DNA of 64,000 bases from Methylophaga sp. (GCA_002733505.1 NVVW01000011.1:1-64000), one strand, 5' to 3'; positions 50,698 through 61,209 are shown, counted from the first letter of the stretch. Program-made: numbers and translations. The notes: generated by a model not told the origin, from the sequence alone.

Positions 50698-51468
50698 ATG
50701 ACATCAGCAGTAGCCCATAAAATTAACCTTTGTAGCCAAGGTATCGCACTTAAGGCATTATTCACCGGTTATCTAGTCGTTGTTGCCATTGGTTATGCGA
50801 TGGCTATGGTACAAATTCAATTCACTCATGGACTTGCTGATGGTGAATTGGGTTTGTCGGTTGATGATATTGTCTACAGCTACTATGGCAAACGCTCTGG
50901 TTCAGTTCTTGAGGCCAAACTAAATGGCTCAATGCAGGTGATGGCACCTGATGAAGATCGCCTAAAAATTATTAACTGGGTACATTTGGGTGCAAAAGAG
51001 CAAGCATTCAACGATATGGGGATCCGTAAGATAATAGATACTAACTGTATTGCTTGCCATAGCCCTGCATCAGGTATGCCCGTTCCTGACTTTACTAAAT
51101 TTGAAAATGTAGCCAAGCGAGCTGAAACCGATACCGGTGCCAGCTTCTCATCACTTGCGCGCGTTTCACATATCCACCTATTCGGTATCTCATTTATATT
51201 TATGTTTGTTGGCCTTATTTTCAGCCTTGCCGCTGGTGTGCCAAGATACCTAAAAGCAACTGTAATAGTGATGCCTTATATCTTTTTAATTGTAGATATT
51301 GCTTCTTGGTGGCTAACCAAACTCAATCCTATTTTTGCATGGCTAACTATTATTGGTGGTGGTGCAATGGCACTGTCATTCGCCTTTATGTGGATAGTAT
51401 CTATGTATGAAATGTGGATCATGCCACGAAAAGTCTGTGATACACGTGATGCGCTGTTGGATGAGTAA
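50698..51468 (+). CDS. Membrane protein with a single CXXCH haem-binding motif
   Basis: A 256-residue protein: one N-terminal helix (about 17-40), a soluble domain with the haem c motif CIACH (117-121) in DTNCIACHSPASGMPVPDF, then three helices (about 158-182, 187-207 and 215-240). The histidines in RVSHIHLFGISF may be axial ligands or face the haem. The protein is not one of the standard cytochromes I know; it may be a membrane-bound electron carrier or sensor. Confidence 0.7.
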   Translation: MTSAVAHKINLCSQGIALKALFTGYLVVVAIGYAMAMVQIQFTHGLADGELGLSVDDIVYSYYGKRSGSVLEAKLNGSMQVMAPDEDRLKIINWVHLGAKEQAFNDMGIRKIIDTNCIACHSPASGMPVPDFTKFENVAKRAETDTGASFSSLARVSHIHLFGISFIFMFVGLIFSLAAGVPRYLKATVIVMPYIFLIVDIASWWLTKLNPIFAWLTIIGGGAMALSFAFMWIVSMYEMWIMPRKVCDTRDALLDE

Positions 51469-51581
51469 AGCACTTTATTCTCTATAATTTATGGCACAAT
51501 TTAACAGGGAAGTAGCGATATTGACAGTCACTAATAGCCAATGCGGCTGCTTTCCTTTAGCTTAAACTTTGTAAATTTATT

Positions 51582-52106
51582 ATGGCAGTCAATTCAATAA
51601 TCAATAAAGTCTCCGTCAATATTGCCGATATGGATCGGCATTATTATCAAAGCCATGAGCTCACCATGGCGCAGCACCCTTCTGAAAATAACTTCCGCTT
51701 TATGATTCGGCTTATTGCCTTTATGCTTAACGCCAATGAACAACTTAGTTTCACCAAAGGCATGAATAGTGACGATGAAGCTGAACTCTGGCAGAAATCA
51801 TTGTCCGGTGAAATCGAACTATGGATTGATTTTGGCCAGTTAGATGAAAAACGCATTCGCAAAGCCTGCGGCCGTGCTAAACAGGTGATTATTTATACCT
51901 ATCACGAAGGCAAAGCCAAAGTGTGGTGGCAGCAAAACAAAGAAAAGCTACAGCGCTTTAATAACCTCAGTGTTATCCATATTAATGCTGACGGTATTGA
52001 TTCAATGAAAAAACGATCTATGCAGCTACAATGCACCATTCAAGATGGCGAACTCTATTTGAGTGATGATGATTCAAATATTACTATCACGCTGGATAGG
52101 CTCTAA
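51582..52106 (+). CDS. YaeQ family protein
   Basis: A 174-residue protein: VSVNIADMDRHYYQSHELTM, AQHPSENNFRFMIRLIAFML, GEIELWIDFGQLDEKRIRKA, CGRAKQVIIYTYHE, VWWQQNKEKLQRFNNLSV. YaeQ has a nuclease-like (PD-D/EXK) fold in E. coli, but its activity is unproved. The 3' end overlaps the end of the convergent agcS-like gene by 4 bp. Confidence 0.95.
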   Translation: MAVNSIINKVSVNIADMDRHYYQSHELTMAQHPSENNFRFMIRLIAFMLNANEQLSFTKGMNSDDEAELWQKSLSGEIELWIDFGQLDEKRIRKACGRAKQVIIYTYHEGKAKVWWQQNKEKLQRFNNLSVIHINADGIDSMKKRSMQLQCTIQDGELYLSDDDSNITITLDRL

Positions 52107-53449
52107 GCTTCCGCCTTTCTAAAATATTCTCTAGTAAGTTTAAACACCACTGGACTAAGTAGTAATAGGGCAATCAAATTAGGTAATGCCATCAAGGCAT
52201 TTAAGGTGTCTGCCACCAACCAAATAAATTCTAAATTAGCCGTTGCACCTAATGGCACTGCTACAATCCATAAAATACGAAATGGAATTATTGATCGCAC
52301 GCCGAATAAATATGTCACACATTTTTCACCATAAATGCTCCAGCCTAAAATAGTAGTAAAGGCAAATACACAAAGTCCTATCGCTACCACTGCACCGCCT
52401 AGACCCGGCAAAACAGATTCAAAAGCCAGTGATGATAAACTTGCACCGGTCTCGCCACTTGTCCATGCGCCTGAAACGATAATCACTAAGCCTGTAATCG
52501 AGCACACAATAATGGTGTCGATAAATGTACCTATCATTGCAATGGTGCCTTGTCGCACAGGGCTGTTTGTTTGTGCGGCAGCATGGGCAATAGGCGCACT
52601 ACCCAGACCCGCTTCATTTGAAAAAACACCGCGTGCCACACCAAAGCGAATTGCGGCCCACACTGCTGCACCAGCAAAGCCACCCGTGGCAGCAATAGGC
52701 GTAAAGGCATAAGTAAAGATAAGATCAAACGTAGCGGGTAATTGCGTGGCATGCATAGCTAAGATAACAATACCTGCTAACACATACGCTATCGCCATAA
52801 ACGGTACTAATTTCCCTGCCACTATAGCAATACGTTTAATTCCACCTAATAATACCAGTGCAACTAATATTGCCATCACAATGCCTGTTAACCAAGGATT
52901 TATACCTAAATTTGAAGACAATACATCCGCCACTGAGTTCGCCTGAATGGTGTTGCCAATACCAAAACCCGCTAGCGCACCAAAAACAGCAAACGTTGTG
53001 GCTAACCATGTAAAGCGCTTTCCCAAACCATTTTTAATGTAATACATGGGACCACCGATTCTATTACCGTTTTCATCCGTTTCACGGTAATGAACAGCTA
53101 GCACGGCTTCGGCATATTTAGTTGCCATGCCGACTAATGCCGTCATCCACATCCAAAATAATGCACCAGGCCCCCCTAAAAATATGGCCGTTGCTACGCC
53201 CGCAATATTACCTGTGCCAATAGTGGCAGATAGCGATGTCATCAACGCATTAAAGGGTGAAATATCTCCATCATTTTTATCACCATCTCGACCTCGCCAT
53301 AGCATTTTGAAGCCATATCCCAACTTAGCAAGTGGCATGCCTTTCAAGCCAATCATTAACACAAGACCAGTGCCAAGAATAAGCACCAGCATTACGGGGC
53401 CCCAGACAATGCCGTTCAGTTGTTTAATTAGATCGGTAATCGCTTCCAT
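52103..53449 (-). CDS. Sodium:alanine/glycine symporter (AgcS family)
   Basis: A 448-residue inner membrane transporter with about ten helices. AGCS motifs: SPFNALMTSLSATIGTGNIA, GVATAIFLGGPGALFWMWMT, ALVGMATKYAEAVLAVHYR, GIGNTIQANSVAD and FSNEAGLGSAPIAHAAAQTN. It imports D/L-alanine or glycine with Na+. A monocistronic unit, convergent with yaeQ. Confidence 0.95.
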   Translation of the reverse strand: MEAITDLIKQLNGIVWGPVMLVLILGTGLVLMIGLKGMPLAKLGYGFKMLWRGRDGDKNDGDISPFNALMTSLSATIGTGNIAGVATAIFLGGPGALFWMWMTALVGMATKYAEAVLAVHYRETDENGNRIGGPMYYIKNGLGKRFTWLATTFAVFGALAGFGIGNTIQANSVADVLSSNLGINPWLTGIVMAILVALVLLGGIKRIAIVAGKLVPFMAIAYVLAGIVILAMHATQLPATFDLIFTYAFTPIAATGGFAGAAVWAAIRFGVARGVFSNEAGLGSAPIAHAAAQTNSPVRQGTIAMIGTFIDTIIVCSITGLVIIVSGAWTSGETGASLSSLAFESVLPGLGGAVVAIGLCVFAFTTILGWSIYGEKCVTYLFGVRSIIPFRILWIVAVPLGATANLEFIWLVADTLNALMALPNLIALLLLSPVVFKLTREYFRKAEA

Positions 53450-53510
53450 TTCATTATCCTAAAATGTGGTATCAAGATATTCTATACCCAAACTACTTGA
53501 GAATGAGCGA

Positions 53511-54290
53511 CTAGAAAACACCGCTATTGGCAGGGTTATCTTGCACCATTTGCCTATAAAACTCGCCAAACTCAAACCCCCATAAAGCTTCGAGCATTAA
53601 TAAATGTGTCTGCAGATCTTCTGGCAATGATGGTGGCTTATTATTAAATGCAAAAATCACCGTATTACGGTGATTCGTTAAAGATAAACATGCCGTATGG
53701 CAATCAAAGACATCCCTAATAGTTGATAGATAATGCTTAAATTCATTGTTATCATCTACCAATAAGTTTAATGTCAACTGACCTGTCCCAGTAAGCATTG
53801 AGCGACACCGTTGTAGAAATTGTCGGTCAATTATCCATTCGGGGGTTTTTTGCTCTTTCGCAATATCAATAATAATTAGGTCGTATTTATGCTGGCAATG
53901 TTGCACGTAATTGGTAATATCTTCAGTAATAAGTTGCCATTTTTTATTGTTTGGAAATTCAAAGAAGTCTTTGGCAATTTGGCTAACTGTTGCTGATACT
54001 TCTACTGCTTCACCCTTAATATCAGCAAAACAACCAGAAAAATAGCGTGCTGTTGCACCACCGCCAACCCCAGCTAATAATACCCGTTTTGGTGGCTCAA
54101 CAAACAGCATCCCCGCTAACATGGCACGATTAAGCACTAAGGGCAATATTTCCGGGCGATTTAAAACTATTTCAGATTGAATCAAGCCATCATTAAACTC
54201 TAACCAACGCCGGTCATATTGATGCCATACCCGAATATCACCTTCATCTATTTGTTGATCAAAAAGAAGGCGAGGTTCAACTAAGGTCAT
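53511..54290 (-). CDS. Spermidine synthase-like SAM-binding protein
   Basis: A 259-residue Rossmann-fold protein: RVLLAGVGGGATARYFSGCF, AVEVSATVSQIAKDFFEF, DLIIIDIAKEQKTPEWI and NTVIFAFNN. The classical GGGDG of aminopropyltransferases reads GVGGG here and the catalytic Asp of the SpeE active site is not obvious, so spermidine synthesis is uncertain. The start ATG overlaps the uup stop by one base. The gene is probably co-transcribed with the ABC-F genes. Confidence 0.75.
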   Translation of the reverse strand: MTLVEPRLLFDQQIDEGDIRVWHQYDRRWLEFNDGLIQSEIVLNRPEILPLVLNRAMLAGMLFVEPPKRVLLAGVGGGATARYFSGCFADIKGEAVEVSATVSQIAKDFFEFPNNKKWQLITEDITNYVQHCQHKYDLIIIDIAKEQKTPEWIIDRQFLQRCRSMLTGTGQLTLNLLVDDNNEFKHYLSTIRDVFDCHTACLSLTNHRNTVIFAFNNKPPSLPEDLQTHLLMLEALWGFEFGEFYRQMVQDNPANSGVF

Positions 54291-56176
54291 TAGCTTTGCT
54301 GTTTTTCTTCAAGTGCATCCCATCGCTTATAGGCTGTTTCTAGATCTATTGTAAATTGTGCCAATTTATCCTGAATTTTAGCTTGTTTCTCTGTTGTTTG
54401 CTGATAAAACTCAGCTTCACTAATTTTTTTGTGTAATTCAGCTTGTTTAAGTTCAAGCTGTTCGATCTCTTTTGGCAGGGTATCTAAATCCAGCTGCTCT
54501 TGATAGGTCAGTGATGACTTTTTATTCACTTTTTTAGTAACGGGTTTTACTTTACCTTTAGTCGATGTTTGCACTTGTTTGTCTTGCGAACGTTGATGCA
54601 GCCAATCGTCATAGCCACCAACATATTCACGCACTTCACCGTCATCATCAAACACAATGGTACTGGTCGCGACATTATTCAAAAATGAACGATCATGGCT
54701 CACTAGCAAGAGTGTTCCTTTGTAATTCATCAATAAATCTTCTAACAAATCCAAAGTTTCAGCATCAAGATCATTGGTAGGTTCATCCATTACCAATAAG
54801 TTAGCAGGCTCGGTGAATAGCTTAGCTAATAACAGACGATTACGTTCACCACCTGATAGTGATTTAATCGGTGTCCGCGCCCGCTCTGGAGTAAACAAGA
54901 AGTCTTGCAAATACCCCATGACATGTTTGTCTACACCGTTGATAGTGACATAATCCTTACCCTGTCCGACATTATCAACCACACTGACTTCTTCATCTAA
55001 TTGACTTCGTAGTTGATCAAAATAGGCTACCTCAATTTTAGTTCCTAGCTTAACGGTACCAAACTCAGGCTTAGCTCGCCCTAGCAGAATTGATAATAAA
55101 GTCGTTTTTCCACACCCATTAGGCCCAATGAGACCGATGCGATCACCACGTTGAATTCCCGTATCAAAATCTTTAAATAACACATGGCCATCATAGCTTT
55201 GGCCTAAACCCTCAGCTTCTACAACCAGCTTGCCACTTTTGGCTGCGTCTTGCAGTTTCATTTTGACATTGCCTAGCACTTCTCGTCTAGCACCACGTTC
55301 ACTGCGTAGCTTTTCTAAGGCTCGAACACGACCTTCATTACGGGTGCGGCGGGCTTTAATCCCTTGGCGGATCCACACTTCTTCTAGTGCTAGCTTCTTA
55401 TCGAATAGGGCATTTTGCTGTGCCTCTTCTTCTAACATTGCCTCACGACGAACCAAGAAATTGGCGTAATCACCCGGAAAACTGACTAATTTCCCACGAT
55501 CGATCTGAATGATACGCGTCGCTAATGATTGTAAAAACATACGATCATGGGTGATAAATAATAGCGTACCTTCATAATTTTTTAGGAACTCTTCTAACCA
55601 CGTAATCGAAGCGATATCTAAGTGATTTGTAGGTTCATCAAGCAACAATACATCAGGTTCTTTAACTAGCGCTTGAGCTAATAATACCCGTCGCTTCATC
55701 CCACCTGAAAGTGCTGTAAATTCCATATCTGCATCTAATGACAAGCGCGAAATAACGGCTTCTACTTTTTGTTCGACCGACCAGCCATCAACAGCTTCTA
55801 ATTCATGTTGCGCTTTTTCTAAAGCGGCTAATACCTTGTCTGAGCTATCTGTTTCTAATTGATGAATGACATGATGGTAGTTAATCAATAATGGTGCAAT
55901 ATCACCCAAACCTTGTGCAACCACATCAAACACACTGCCATTTGTACCGTCTGGCACTTCTTGTTCTAAACGTGCAATGTTTAAACCTTGGCCAACAACC
56001 TCACCCGAATCTTGTGTAATCTCACCCGCGATCACTTTCATTAGTGTTGATTTACCCGCGCCATTACGGCCGACCAAGCAAACCCGCTCGCCACGATCAA
56101 GCTGAAAATCCACCTTATCTAATAAATTAGGACCGCCAAAACTAACGGTTAATTGTTTTAATGCTAATAATGCCAC
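54290..56176 (-). CDS. uup: ABC-F ATPase, Uup-like
   Basis: A 628-residue protein with two ABC domains: Walker A GRNGAGKST (about 37-45) and GPNGCGKTT, signature LSGGMKRR and LSGGERNRL, Walker [12 protein letters not shown] and LVMDEPTNDLD. A C-terminal Lys-rich linker and coiled coil (YQEQLDLDTLPKEIEQLE) is the DNA-binding tail of Uup. ABC-F proteins act on the ribosome or in DNA maintenance, not in transport. The next ABC-F gene is 3 bp upstream. Confidence 0.93.
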   Translation of the reverse strand: MALLALKQLTVSFGGPNLLDKVDFQLDRGERVCLVGRNGAGKSTLMKVIAGEITQDSGEVVGQGLNIARLEQEVPDGTNGSVFDVVAQGLGDIAPLLINYHHVIHQLETDSSDKVLAALEKAQHELEAVDGWSVEQKVEAVISRLSLDADMEFTALSGGMKRRVLLAQALVKEPDVLLLDEPTNHLDIASITWLEEFLKNYEGTLLFITHDRMFLQSLATRIIQIDRGKLVSFPGDYANFLVRREAMLEEEAQQNALFDKKLALEEVWIRQGIKARRTRNEGRVRALEKLRSERGARREVLGNVKMKLQDAAKSGKLVVEAEGLGQSYDGHVLFKDFDTGIQRGDRIGLIGPNGCGKTTLLSILLGRAKPEFGTVKLGTKIEVAYFDQLRSQLDEEVSVVDNVGQGKDYVTINGVDKHVMGYLQDFLFTPERARTPIKSLSGGERNRLLLAKLFTEPANLLVMDEPTNDLDAETLDLLEDLLMNYKGTLLLVSHDRSFLNNVATSTIVFDDDGEVREYVGGYDDWLHQRSQDKQVQTSTKGKVKPVTKKVNKKSSLTYQEQLDLDTLPKEIEQLELKQAELHKKISEAEFYQQTTEKQAKIQDKLAQFTIDLETAYKRWDALEEKQQS

Positions 56177-56178
56177 GT

Positions 56179-58062
56179 TTAACTCTGTGCCTCTTCTAAT
56201 ATTTCACTGGTTTCAAACCAAGCCATTTCGGCTTGTTCTAATGCTGCTTTTAAATTACCTTGCTCTAATAACAAAGCCTTTAACTGATCTTTTTCACTTT
56301 CTGTATACAAATTATTGTCTGCCAATTTCTCTTCTACTGCATCTAATTGTATCTGTGCTTTTTCCATCTTTTGTTCAGATTTTTTAACGGCATTTCGTAA
56401 CGGTTGTAATTTCTGTCTCGCTTCTGCCGCTACCCGTCGATCCACTTTCTTTTTAGTTATTGTGTTTGCCTCATTAACCGGCTTGACCACTTTATCCTTA
56501 TTCAACAACCACTGACGATAATCATCTAAATCACCATCAAACACACCCGCTTTGCCATTAGAAACCAACCACAGTTCATCAGCCACCGTGCGTAATAAAT
56601 GCCGATCATGCGACACCACCACCAAGGCACCTTCAAAATCCTGTAACGCTAAGGTCAAAGCCAAACGCATTTCTAAATCAAGATGGTTAGTGGGCTCATC
56701 GAGTAATAATACTGCCGGTTTTTGATACACCAATAAAGCCAAAACCAACCGTGCTTTTTCACCACCCGAAAAAGGTTTAACAGGCGCTAACGCATCATCA
56801 CCATGAAAGCCAAAGCCACCAATGAATTTACGTAAGTCTGCTTCTGAAGCTTGCCGATCTAAGCGTTGCAAGTGTTGCAGCGGACTTTCATCCAATATTA
56901 ACTGCTCTAATTGATGCTGTGCAAAATAAGCAATGCGAATATCTTTCGCTTGTTTGCGTTTGCCTTGTAATGGAGGCAACTCACCTGCAATTAATTTTAT
57001 TAAGGTCGACTTACCTGCACCATTAGGTCCTAACAAACCAATACGATCGCCCGGCGCTAACGATAATTTTACACCTGAAATTATTGGCTTCTCATTATAA
57101 CCCACAGCCACTTTATCTAAACTTAGTAAGGGTGCAGTCAAACGGGTGGGTGGGTAAAAACTAAAATGAAAAGGCGAATCAACATGGGCAGGTGCTATCA
57201 GCTCCATTCGCTCTAAGGCTTTAATGCGACTTTGTGCTTGTTTCGCTTTAGTAGCCTGCGCTTTGAAGCGCGTTACAAAACTACGGATATGAGCAATTTC
57301 ACGCTGCTGTTTATTATGCGCTGCTTGTTGATGCGCTAAATGTTCTGCTCGCGCTAATTCAAAGGCTGAATAATTTCCGCTATAGGACTTCATGCCTTGT
57401 TGTTCAATATGCACCACTTGGGTAACAACCCGATCAAGAAAATCCCGATCATGTGAAATCAATACTAAAGTACCTTGATAATTACGCAACCATTCTTCAA
57501 GCCAATACACCGCTTCTAAATCTAAATGGTTAGTCGGTTCATCAAGCAATAATAAATCAGAGCGACACATTAACGCTTGCGCCAGATTCAAACGCATCCG
57601 CCAACCACCCGAAAAAGAAGTCACTGGCAGATTTTCTTGCTCTCCAGAAAAACCTAAACCATGTAACAATCGGCCAGCACGACTACGCGCGGTGTAACCA
57701 TCAATGGCGGCTAATTTATCGTGTAATTCACTTTGAAGATGACCGTCATGCTCGGCTTCTGCTTTTATTAGTTTCTTCTGAAACTTAATATATTCAGTAT
57801 CGCCTTGCAAAACATATTCAATCGCAGCAACATCAACCGCCGGTGTTTCTTGTGCCACATGCGCAATCACCCACGCATCAGGAATCGATACACTACCGTG
57901 ATCAGCCTGCAATTTATCTTGAAATAACGAAAATAAGCTAGACTTTCCTGTACCATTGGCACCAGTCAAACCCACCTTTTGTTTGGGATGAATCGTTAAA
58001 TTAACAGACTCAAATAATAGCCGTACACCACGGCGAACAGAAAGTTGATGAAGTTTAATCAT
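56179..58062 (-). CDS. ABC-F ATPase, YheS-like
   Basis: A protein of about 627 residues with two ABC domains: start MIKLHQLSVRRGVRLLFESV, Walker A TGANGTGKSS and LGPNGAGKST, signature FSGGWRMRL and FSGGEKARL, Walker [14 protein letters not shown] in both halves, and a C-terminal coiled coil. YheS-type proteins bind the ribosomal E site and may relieve stalling. I chose the ATG at 58062; an in-frame ATG at 58071 gives three extra residues. The start codon lies in a 72-bp tandem repeat. Confidence 0.92.
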   Translation of the reverse strand: MIKLHQLSVRRGVRLLFESVNLTIHPKQKVGLTGANGTGKSSLFSLFQDKLQADHGSVSIPDAWVIAHVAQETPAVDVAAIEYVLQGDTEYIKFQKKLIKAEAEHDGHLQSELHDKLAAIDGYTARSRAGRLLHGLGFSGEQENLPVTSFSGGWRMRLNLAQALMCRSDLLLLDEPTNHLDLEAVYWLEEWLRNYQGTLVLISHDRDFLDRVVTQVVHIEQQGMKSYSGNYSAFELARAEHLAHQQAAHNKQQREIAHIRSFVTRFKAQATKAKQAQSRIKALERMELIAPAHVDSPFHFSFYPPTRLTAPLLSLDKVAVGYNEKPIISGVKLSLAPGDRIGLLGPNGAGKSTLIKLIAGELPPLQGKRKQAKDIRIAYFAQHQLEQLILDESPLQHLQRLDRQASEADLRKFIGGFGFHGDDALAPVKPFSGGEKARLVLALLVYQKPAVLLLDEPTNHLDLEMRLALTLALQDFEGALVVVSHDRHLLRTVADELWLVSNGKAGVFDGDLDDYRQWLLNKDKVVKPVNEANTITKKKVDRRVAAEARQKLQPLRNAVKKSEQKMEKAQIQLDAVEEKLADNNLYTESEKDQLKALLLEQGNLKAALEQAEMAWFETSEILEEAQS

Positions 58063-58080
58063 GGCATACATCCCTGTATG

Positions 58081-58211
58081 CCACCGCTTCGCGGCAGCCT
58101 ACGGCTGTGCAATTTTAATCCCGTTAAAATTGTCATGGCCAATACCTGTTCTCCACCGCTTCGCGGTAGCCTGCGGCTGTGCAATTTTAATCCCGTTAAA
58201 TTTGTCATGGC
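58081..58211. repeat. Two tandem copies of a 72-bp period repeat
   Basis: A segment of 59 bp starting CCACCGCTTCGCGG and ending AATTTGTCATGGC or AAATTGTCATGGC occurs at 58081-58139 and 58153-58211. The repeat period is 72 bp, so the region around the yheS-like start was duplicated once. CGCTTCGCGG...AGCCTRCGGCTG forms short hairpins. Confidence 0.85.
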
Positions 58212-58737
58212 GCGTAGTTTAACAGGTGGTGTATTTTCCTGCTAAATTACACACCAATTGACACGGTTTAAAGCTATCGACAAGCGGCATAAACTGAATA
58301 ACTATTCGAACTACATTACATTAAAATTAAATATGGATTAGGAATGAATGGGAGTACAACAGAAAACACCTACAATCACCATCACAGAAATAGCTGGCTG
58401 GGCTAAAATCCCCTCTGGAATTAGGCATTGCGTTTCCAGAGTTCGCTATTCAGCAGTTATCTCTTCAAATCAAGTTTGATGACCCCTTGTTTATTTAATA
58501 CACCGGTTAATTCACCACCTTAAATAAAAGCAAAATATCGCCTGACGTTGAAACACCCGAAAAATTAACGTCGGTTTAAATAATAACTGGCATAAACATT
58601 GCTTTACCAAGAATGAAATAATTTACCTATATTACCTCTCTTAAGTAATCGAATTTCTTAATCGATAGCATTTAACATAGTCCAAACAGGACTGCCTTGT
58701 AAGCGTATGAATTTTATAGTCATATTCATAGATTGGC
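58212..58737. other. Gap without recognisable genes
   Basis: About 530 bp between the tandem repeat and the chemoreceptor promoter. It has short open frames only, and no convincing RNA gene or repeat. It may hold decayed sequence, but I see no protein homology. Confidence 0.5.
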
Positions 58738-58764
58738 TAAAGTATCTTAAACGATTGCCGATAA
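58738..58764 (+). promoter_or_regulatory. Sigma-28 (FliA) promoter of the chemoreceptor gene
   Basis: TAAA (58738-58741), 15 bp, GCCGATAA (58757-58764) matches the flagellar sigma consensus closely. It lies about 115 bp upstream of the MCP gene. Confidence 0.85.
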
Positions 58765-58883
58765 TTAAAGTGCGGAGTGTTTAAACGTGGTAAATGGATG
58801 TTTTTTCCGCCTAACTTTGATTAACAATCAGTAAATTGTACAAAATGCGACATATTTAGTATCACAAAAAATAAAGGGAAATG

Positions 58884-60893
58884 ATGAGAAATCTAAAAAT
58901 TGGTAAGCGATTAATGTTTGGCTTTGCGACATTAATAATACTAAACATTATAATATCATTAAATACTATATGGGAAGTTAGGCATCTTGAAAAACAAATA
59001 GACACGGTGGCCGAGTTACGCATGCCAACTGCGGCTGCAGGTGCAAGTGTTCTTAATGGTATTAATCAAACATTAGCTGCATTACGAGGTTGGATGATAA
59101 TAGGCACCGATAACTATAAAGATGAGCGTGAACGGGCATGGAATATTGAAATAAGTACAGCACTGGCCACATTAGAAGAAAAAGCTGTCAATTGGACTGA
59201 ACCAGAAAACATTACCCGTTTAGCAGATCTTAAAGGTTTGCTAAATGAGCTTGCTGAAGAACAACAAAAAATAGAAGATATTGCCCAAACTATACAAAAT
59301 ACGCCGGCTTTAGCCATACTTTATGGGCAGGCAGTGCCCCAAGCAACGATTATGTCTAAGCAAATTACTTTAATGATTGATTTAGAAGCTAAGTTAGAGG
59401 CAACACCTGAACGAAAAGCATTACTAGGGATGATGGCAGACGTTCGTGGCACACTCGGTCTATCTTTAGCTAATACTCGCGGTTATTTACTGTCCGGTGA
59501 GCAACAATATAAAGATAATTATGAAACATTATGGGCAAAAAATACTAAGCGTTTTGCCGATTTAACAAAAAATAAAAGCTTACTGAGCTTTTCTCAGACC
59601 AAAGCCTTTAATATTTTTGAAGAGGCAAGGCAAAAATTTAACGCGTTACCACTCAAAATGATCACACTACGCGGGCAGGATGATTGGAATTTAGCAAATT
59701 ATTGGTTGGCGACAAAAGCGGCACCGATTGGGTTTGAGATTAAAACTATTTTGCAAGAAATGGCAAGCAATTACGCACAATTATTAGCAGATGATATTGC
59801 TTTAGTACATAAAGATGTAACAAGGTCTATTATGGTTACTTGGTTGTTATTATTGCTGGGAATAGTAATGGGTATAGTTATTTCAATTGTTGTTACCCGC
59901 AGTATTGTTAACCCGATTACTGAGCTGGAGAAAACTATACTTACCGCTAATAAAAGCAGTGACTTGACGGTTAGAGCTGTTGATGAAGGTAATGATGAAG
60001 TGTCAAAGATAGCACAAGCCTTCAACCAAATGTTAACAGGTATACAGGCAACATTAGCTAATGTTATTAATGCAAATAATCAAATTTCTGATGAATTGGG
60101 CAAAACATCGTTAATTGCAGAGCAAACAAGCAATGCAATATATCAACAACAATCGGAAACAGCACTACTGGCTACTGCGATGAATGAAATGGCACTTACG
60201 GTGAATGAGATCGCTAAAAATACTACTGAAACATCAACCGATTCAAATGAGGCTATAAATCATGTCAATGTTGGTTCGCAAGCGATGCAAGGCACTATAA
60301 CGACGATACAAAGCTTAGAAGGTGTTATTGAAAGCACGGGAGGAACCATTGCTGATCTAGAGCAAAGCACACTAGATATTTCTAGTGTATTAGACGTGAT
60401 CAGCGGCATTGCCGAGCAGACTAATCTATTAGCACTGAATGCTGCAATTGAAGCTGCTAGAGCAGGAGAACAAGGTCGTGGTTTCGCGGTAGTGGCTGAT
60501 GAGGTCAGAGCATTGGCAAGTCGCACGCAAGATGCAACAGGCGAAATAACGAAAATGATCGATCAATTGCAACAAGGTTCCAAGCATGCTGTTTCTTCAA
60601 TGAATGAGAGTAAAAGTCATGTAAGCACTGCTGTTGAACAAGCGAGTTCGGCAGGTGAAGCCTTAAAAACAATTGCAGAAGTTATCAGTAGAATTAGTGA
60701 TAAGAGCACACAAATTGCAACTGCAGCAGAAGAGCAAGGTGCGGTATCGGTTGAAATTAGTAATAATGTGGTAAGTATTAATGACGCAGCGGAACAGACT
60801 GTGACAGCCGCTGCTCAAAGCTTAGAATCTAGCCGTGAATTGGCTAAATTTGCCTCGGGGTTAAATAATCTCGTTAAAGGATTTCGTGTGTAA
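58884..60893 (+). CDS. Methyl-accepting chemotaxis protein with helical bimodular-type sensor
   Basis: A 669-residue receptor: TM1 (about 10-30), a periplasmic helical domain of about 280 residues (McpS-like HBM sensor), TM2 (about 313-335), a HAMP linker ([15 protein letters not shown]) and the cytoplasmic signalling hairpin ([39 protein letters not shown]). HBM receptors detect organic acids or other small ligands. A typical GWETF-like CheR tether is absent at the C-terminus. The ATG at 58884 is better spaced from AAAGGG than that at 58881. Confidence 0.93.
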   Translation: MRNLKIGKRLMFGFATLIILNIIISLNTIWEVRHLEKQIDTVAELRMPTAAAGASVLNGINQTLAALRGWMIIGTDNYKDERERAWNIEISTALATLEEKAVNWTEPENITRLADLKGLLNELAEEQQKIEDIAQTIQNTPALAILYGQAVPQATIMSKQITLMIDLEAKLEATPERKALLGMMADVRGTLGLSLANTRGYLLSGEQQYKDNYETLWAKNTKRFADLTKNKSLLSFSQTKAFNIFEEARQKFNALPLKMITLRGQDDWNLANYWLATKAAPIGFEIKTILQEMASNYAQLLADDIALVHKDVTRSIMVTWLLLLLGIVMGIVISIVVTRSIVNPITELEKTILTANKSSDLTVRAVDEGNDEVSKIAQAFNQMLTGIQATLANVINANNQISDELGKTSLIAEQTSNAIYQQQSETALLATAMNEMALTVNEIAKNTTETSTDSNEAINHVNVGSQAMQGTITTIQSLEGVIESTGGTIADLEQSTLDISSVLDVISGIAEQTNLLALNAAIEAARAGEQGRGFAVVADEVRALASRTQDATGEITKMIDQLQQGSKHAVSSMNESKSHVSTAVEQASSAGEALKTIAEVISRISDKSTQIATAAEEQGAVSVEISNNVVSINDAAEQTVTAAAQSLESSRELAKFASGLNNLVKGFRV

Positions 60894-60966
60894 TAGTTTT
60901 TAAGCAGAGTCTAACTAACTCTAATTCTGAGTAGAAAAATATTATTTGAAGAATTTTTAAGAACTC

Positions 60967-61138
60967 GGTCATTCCTGTAGTCTTTATTAGCAGTCTAGTA
61001 TTTTTGGATCTGCCGATTTTTTATTTGTCATCCTAGCATGCTTTAAGCTGGGATCTGTTTAGTGCGCTAGATTCCCGCTAAAAACATGCGGGAGTGACAA
61101 GAAAGTAAAAATCTACAACCTGAATGGTCACAGGTATA
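60967..61138. mobile_element. MITE-like palindromic element (two cores)
   Basis: The right end AATGGTCACAGGTATA resembles the terminal repeat of the complete copy (2694-2709). Two core motifs are present: GTCATTCCTG...AGCAGTCTAG and GTCATCC...GGGATC followed by CTAGATTCCCGC...GCGGGAGTGAC. The left terminus is lost. It fills most of the 316-bp gap between the MCP gene and ung; nothing else was recognised there. Confidence 0.65.
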
Positions 61139-61209
61139 GTGTCGATATTTTTTTGGACTTTCAGCAGTGGTTATTCCATTTATCTTTGTGTGATGTGATT
61201 GTAGTGAAC

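Noticed and set aside
53480-53510. TATACCCAAACTACTTGAG near the end of the spermidine-synthase-like gene as another MITE copy
   Set aside because: It matches only the first eight bases of the terminal repeat, and no core or second end is seen.
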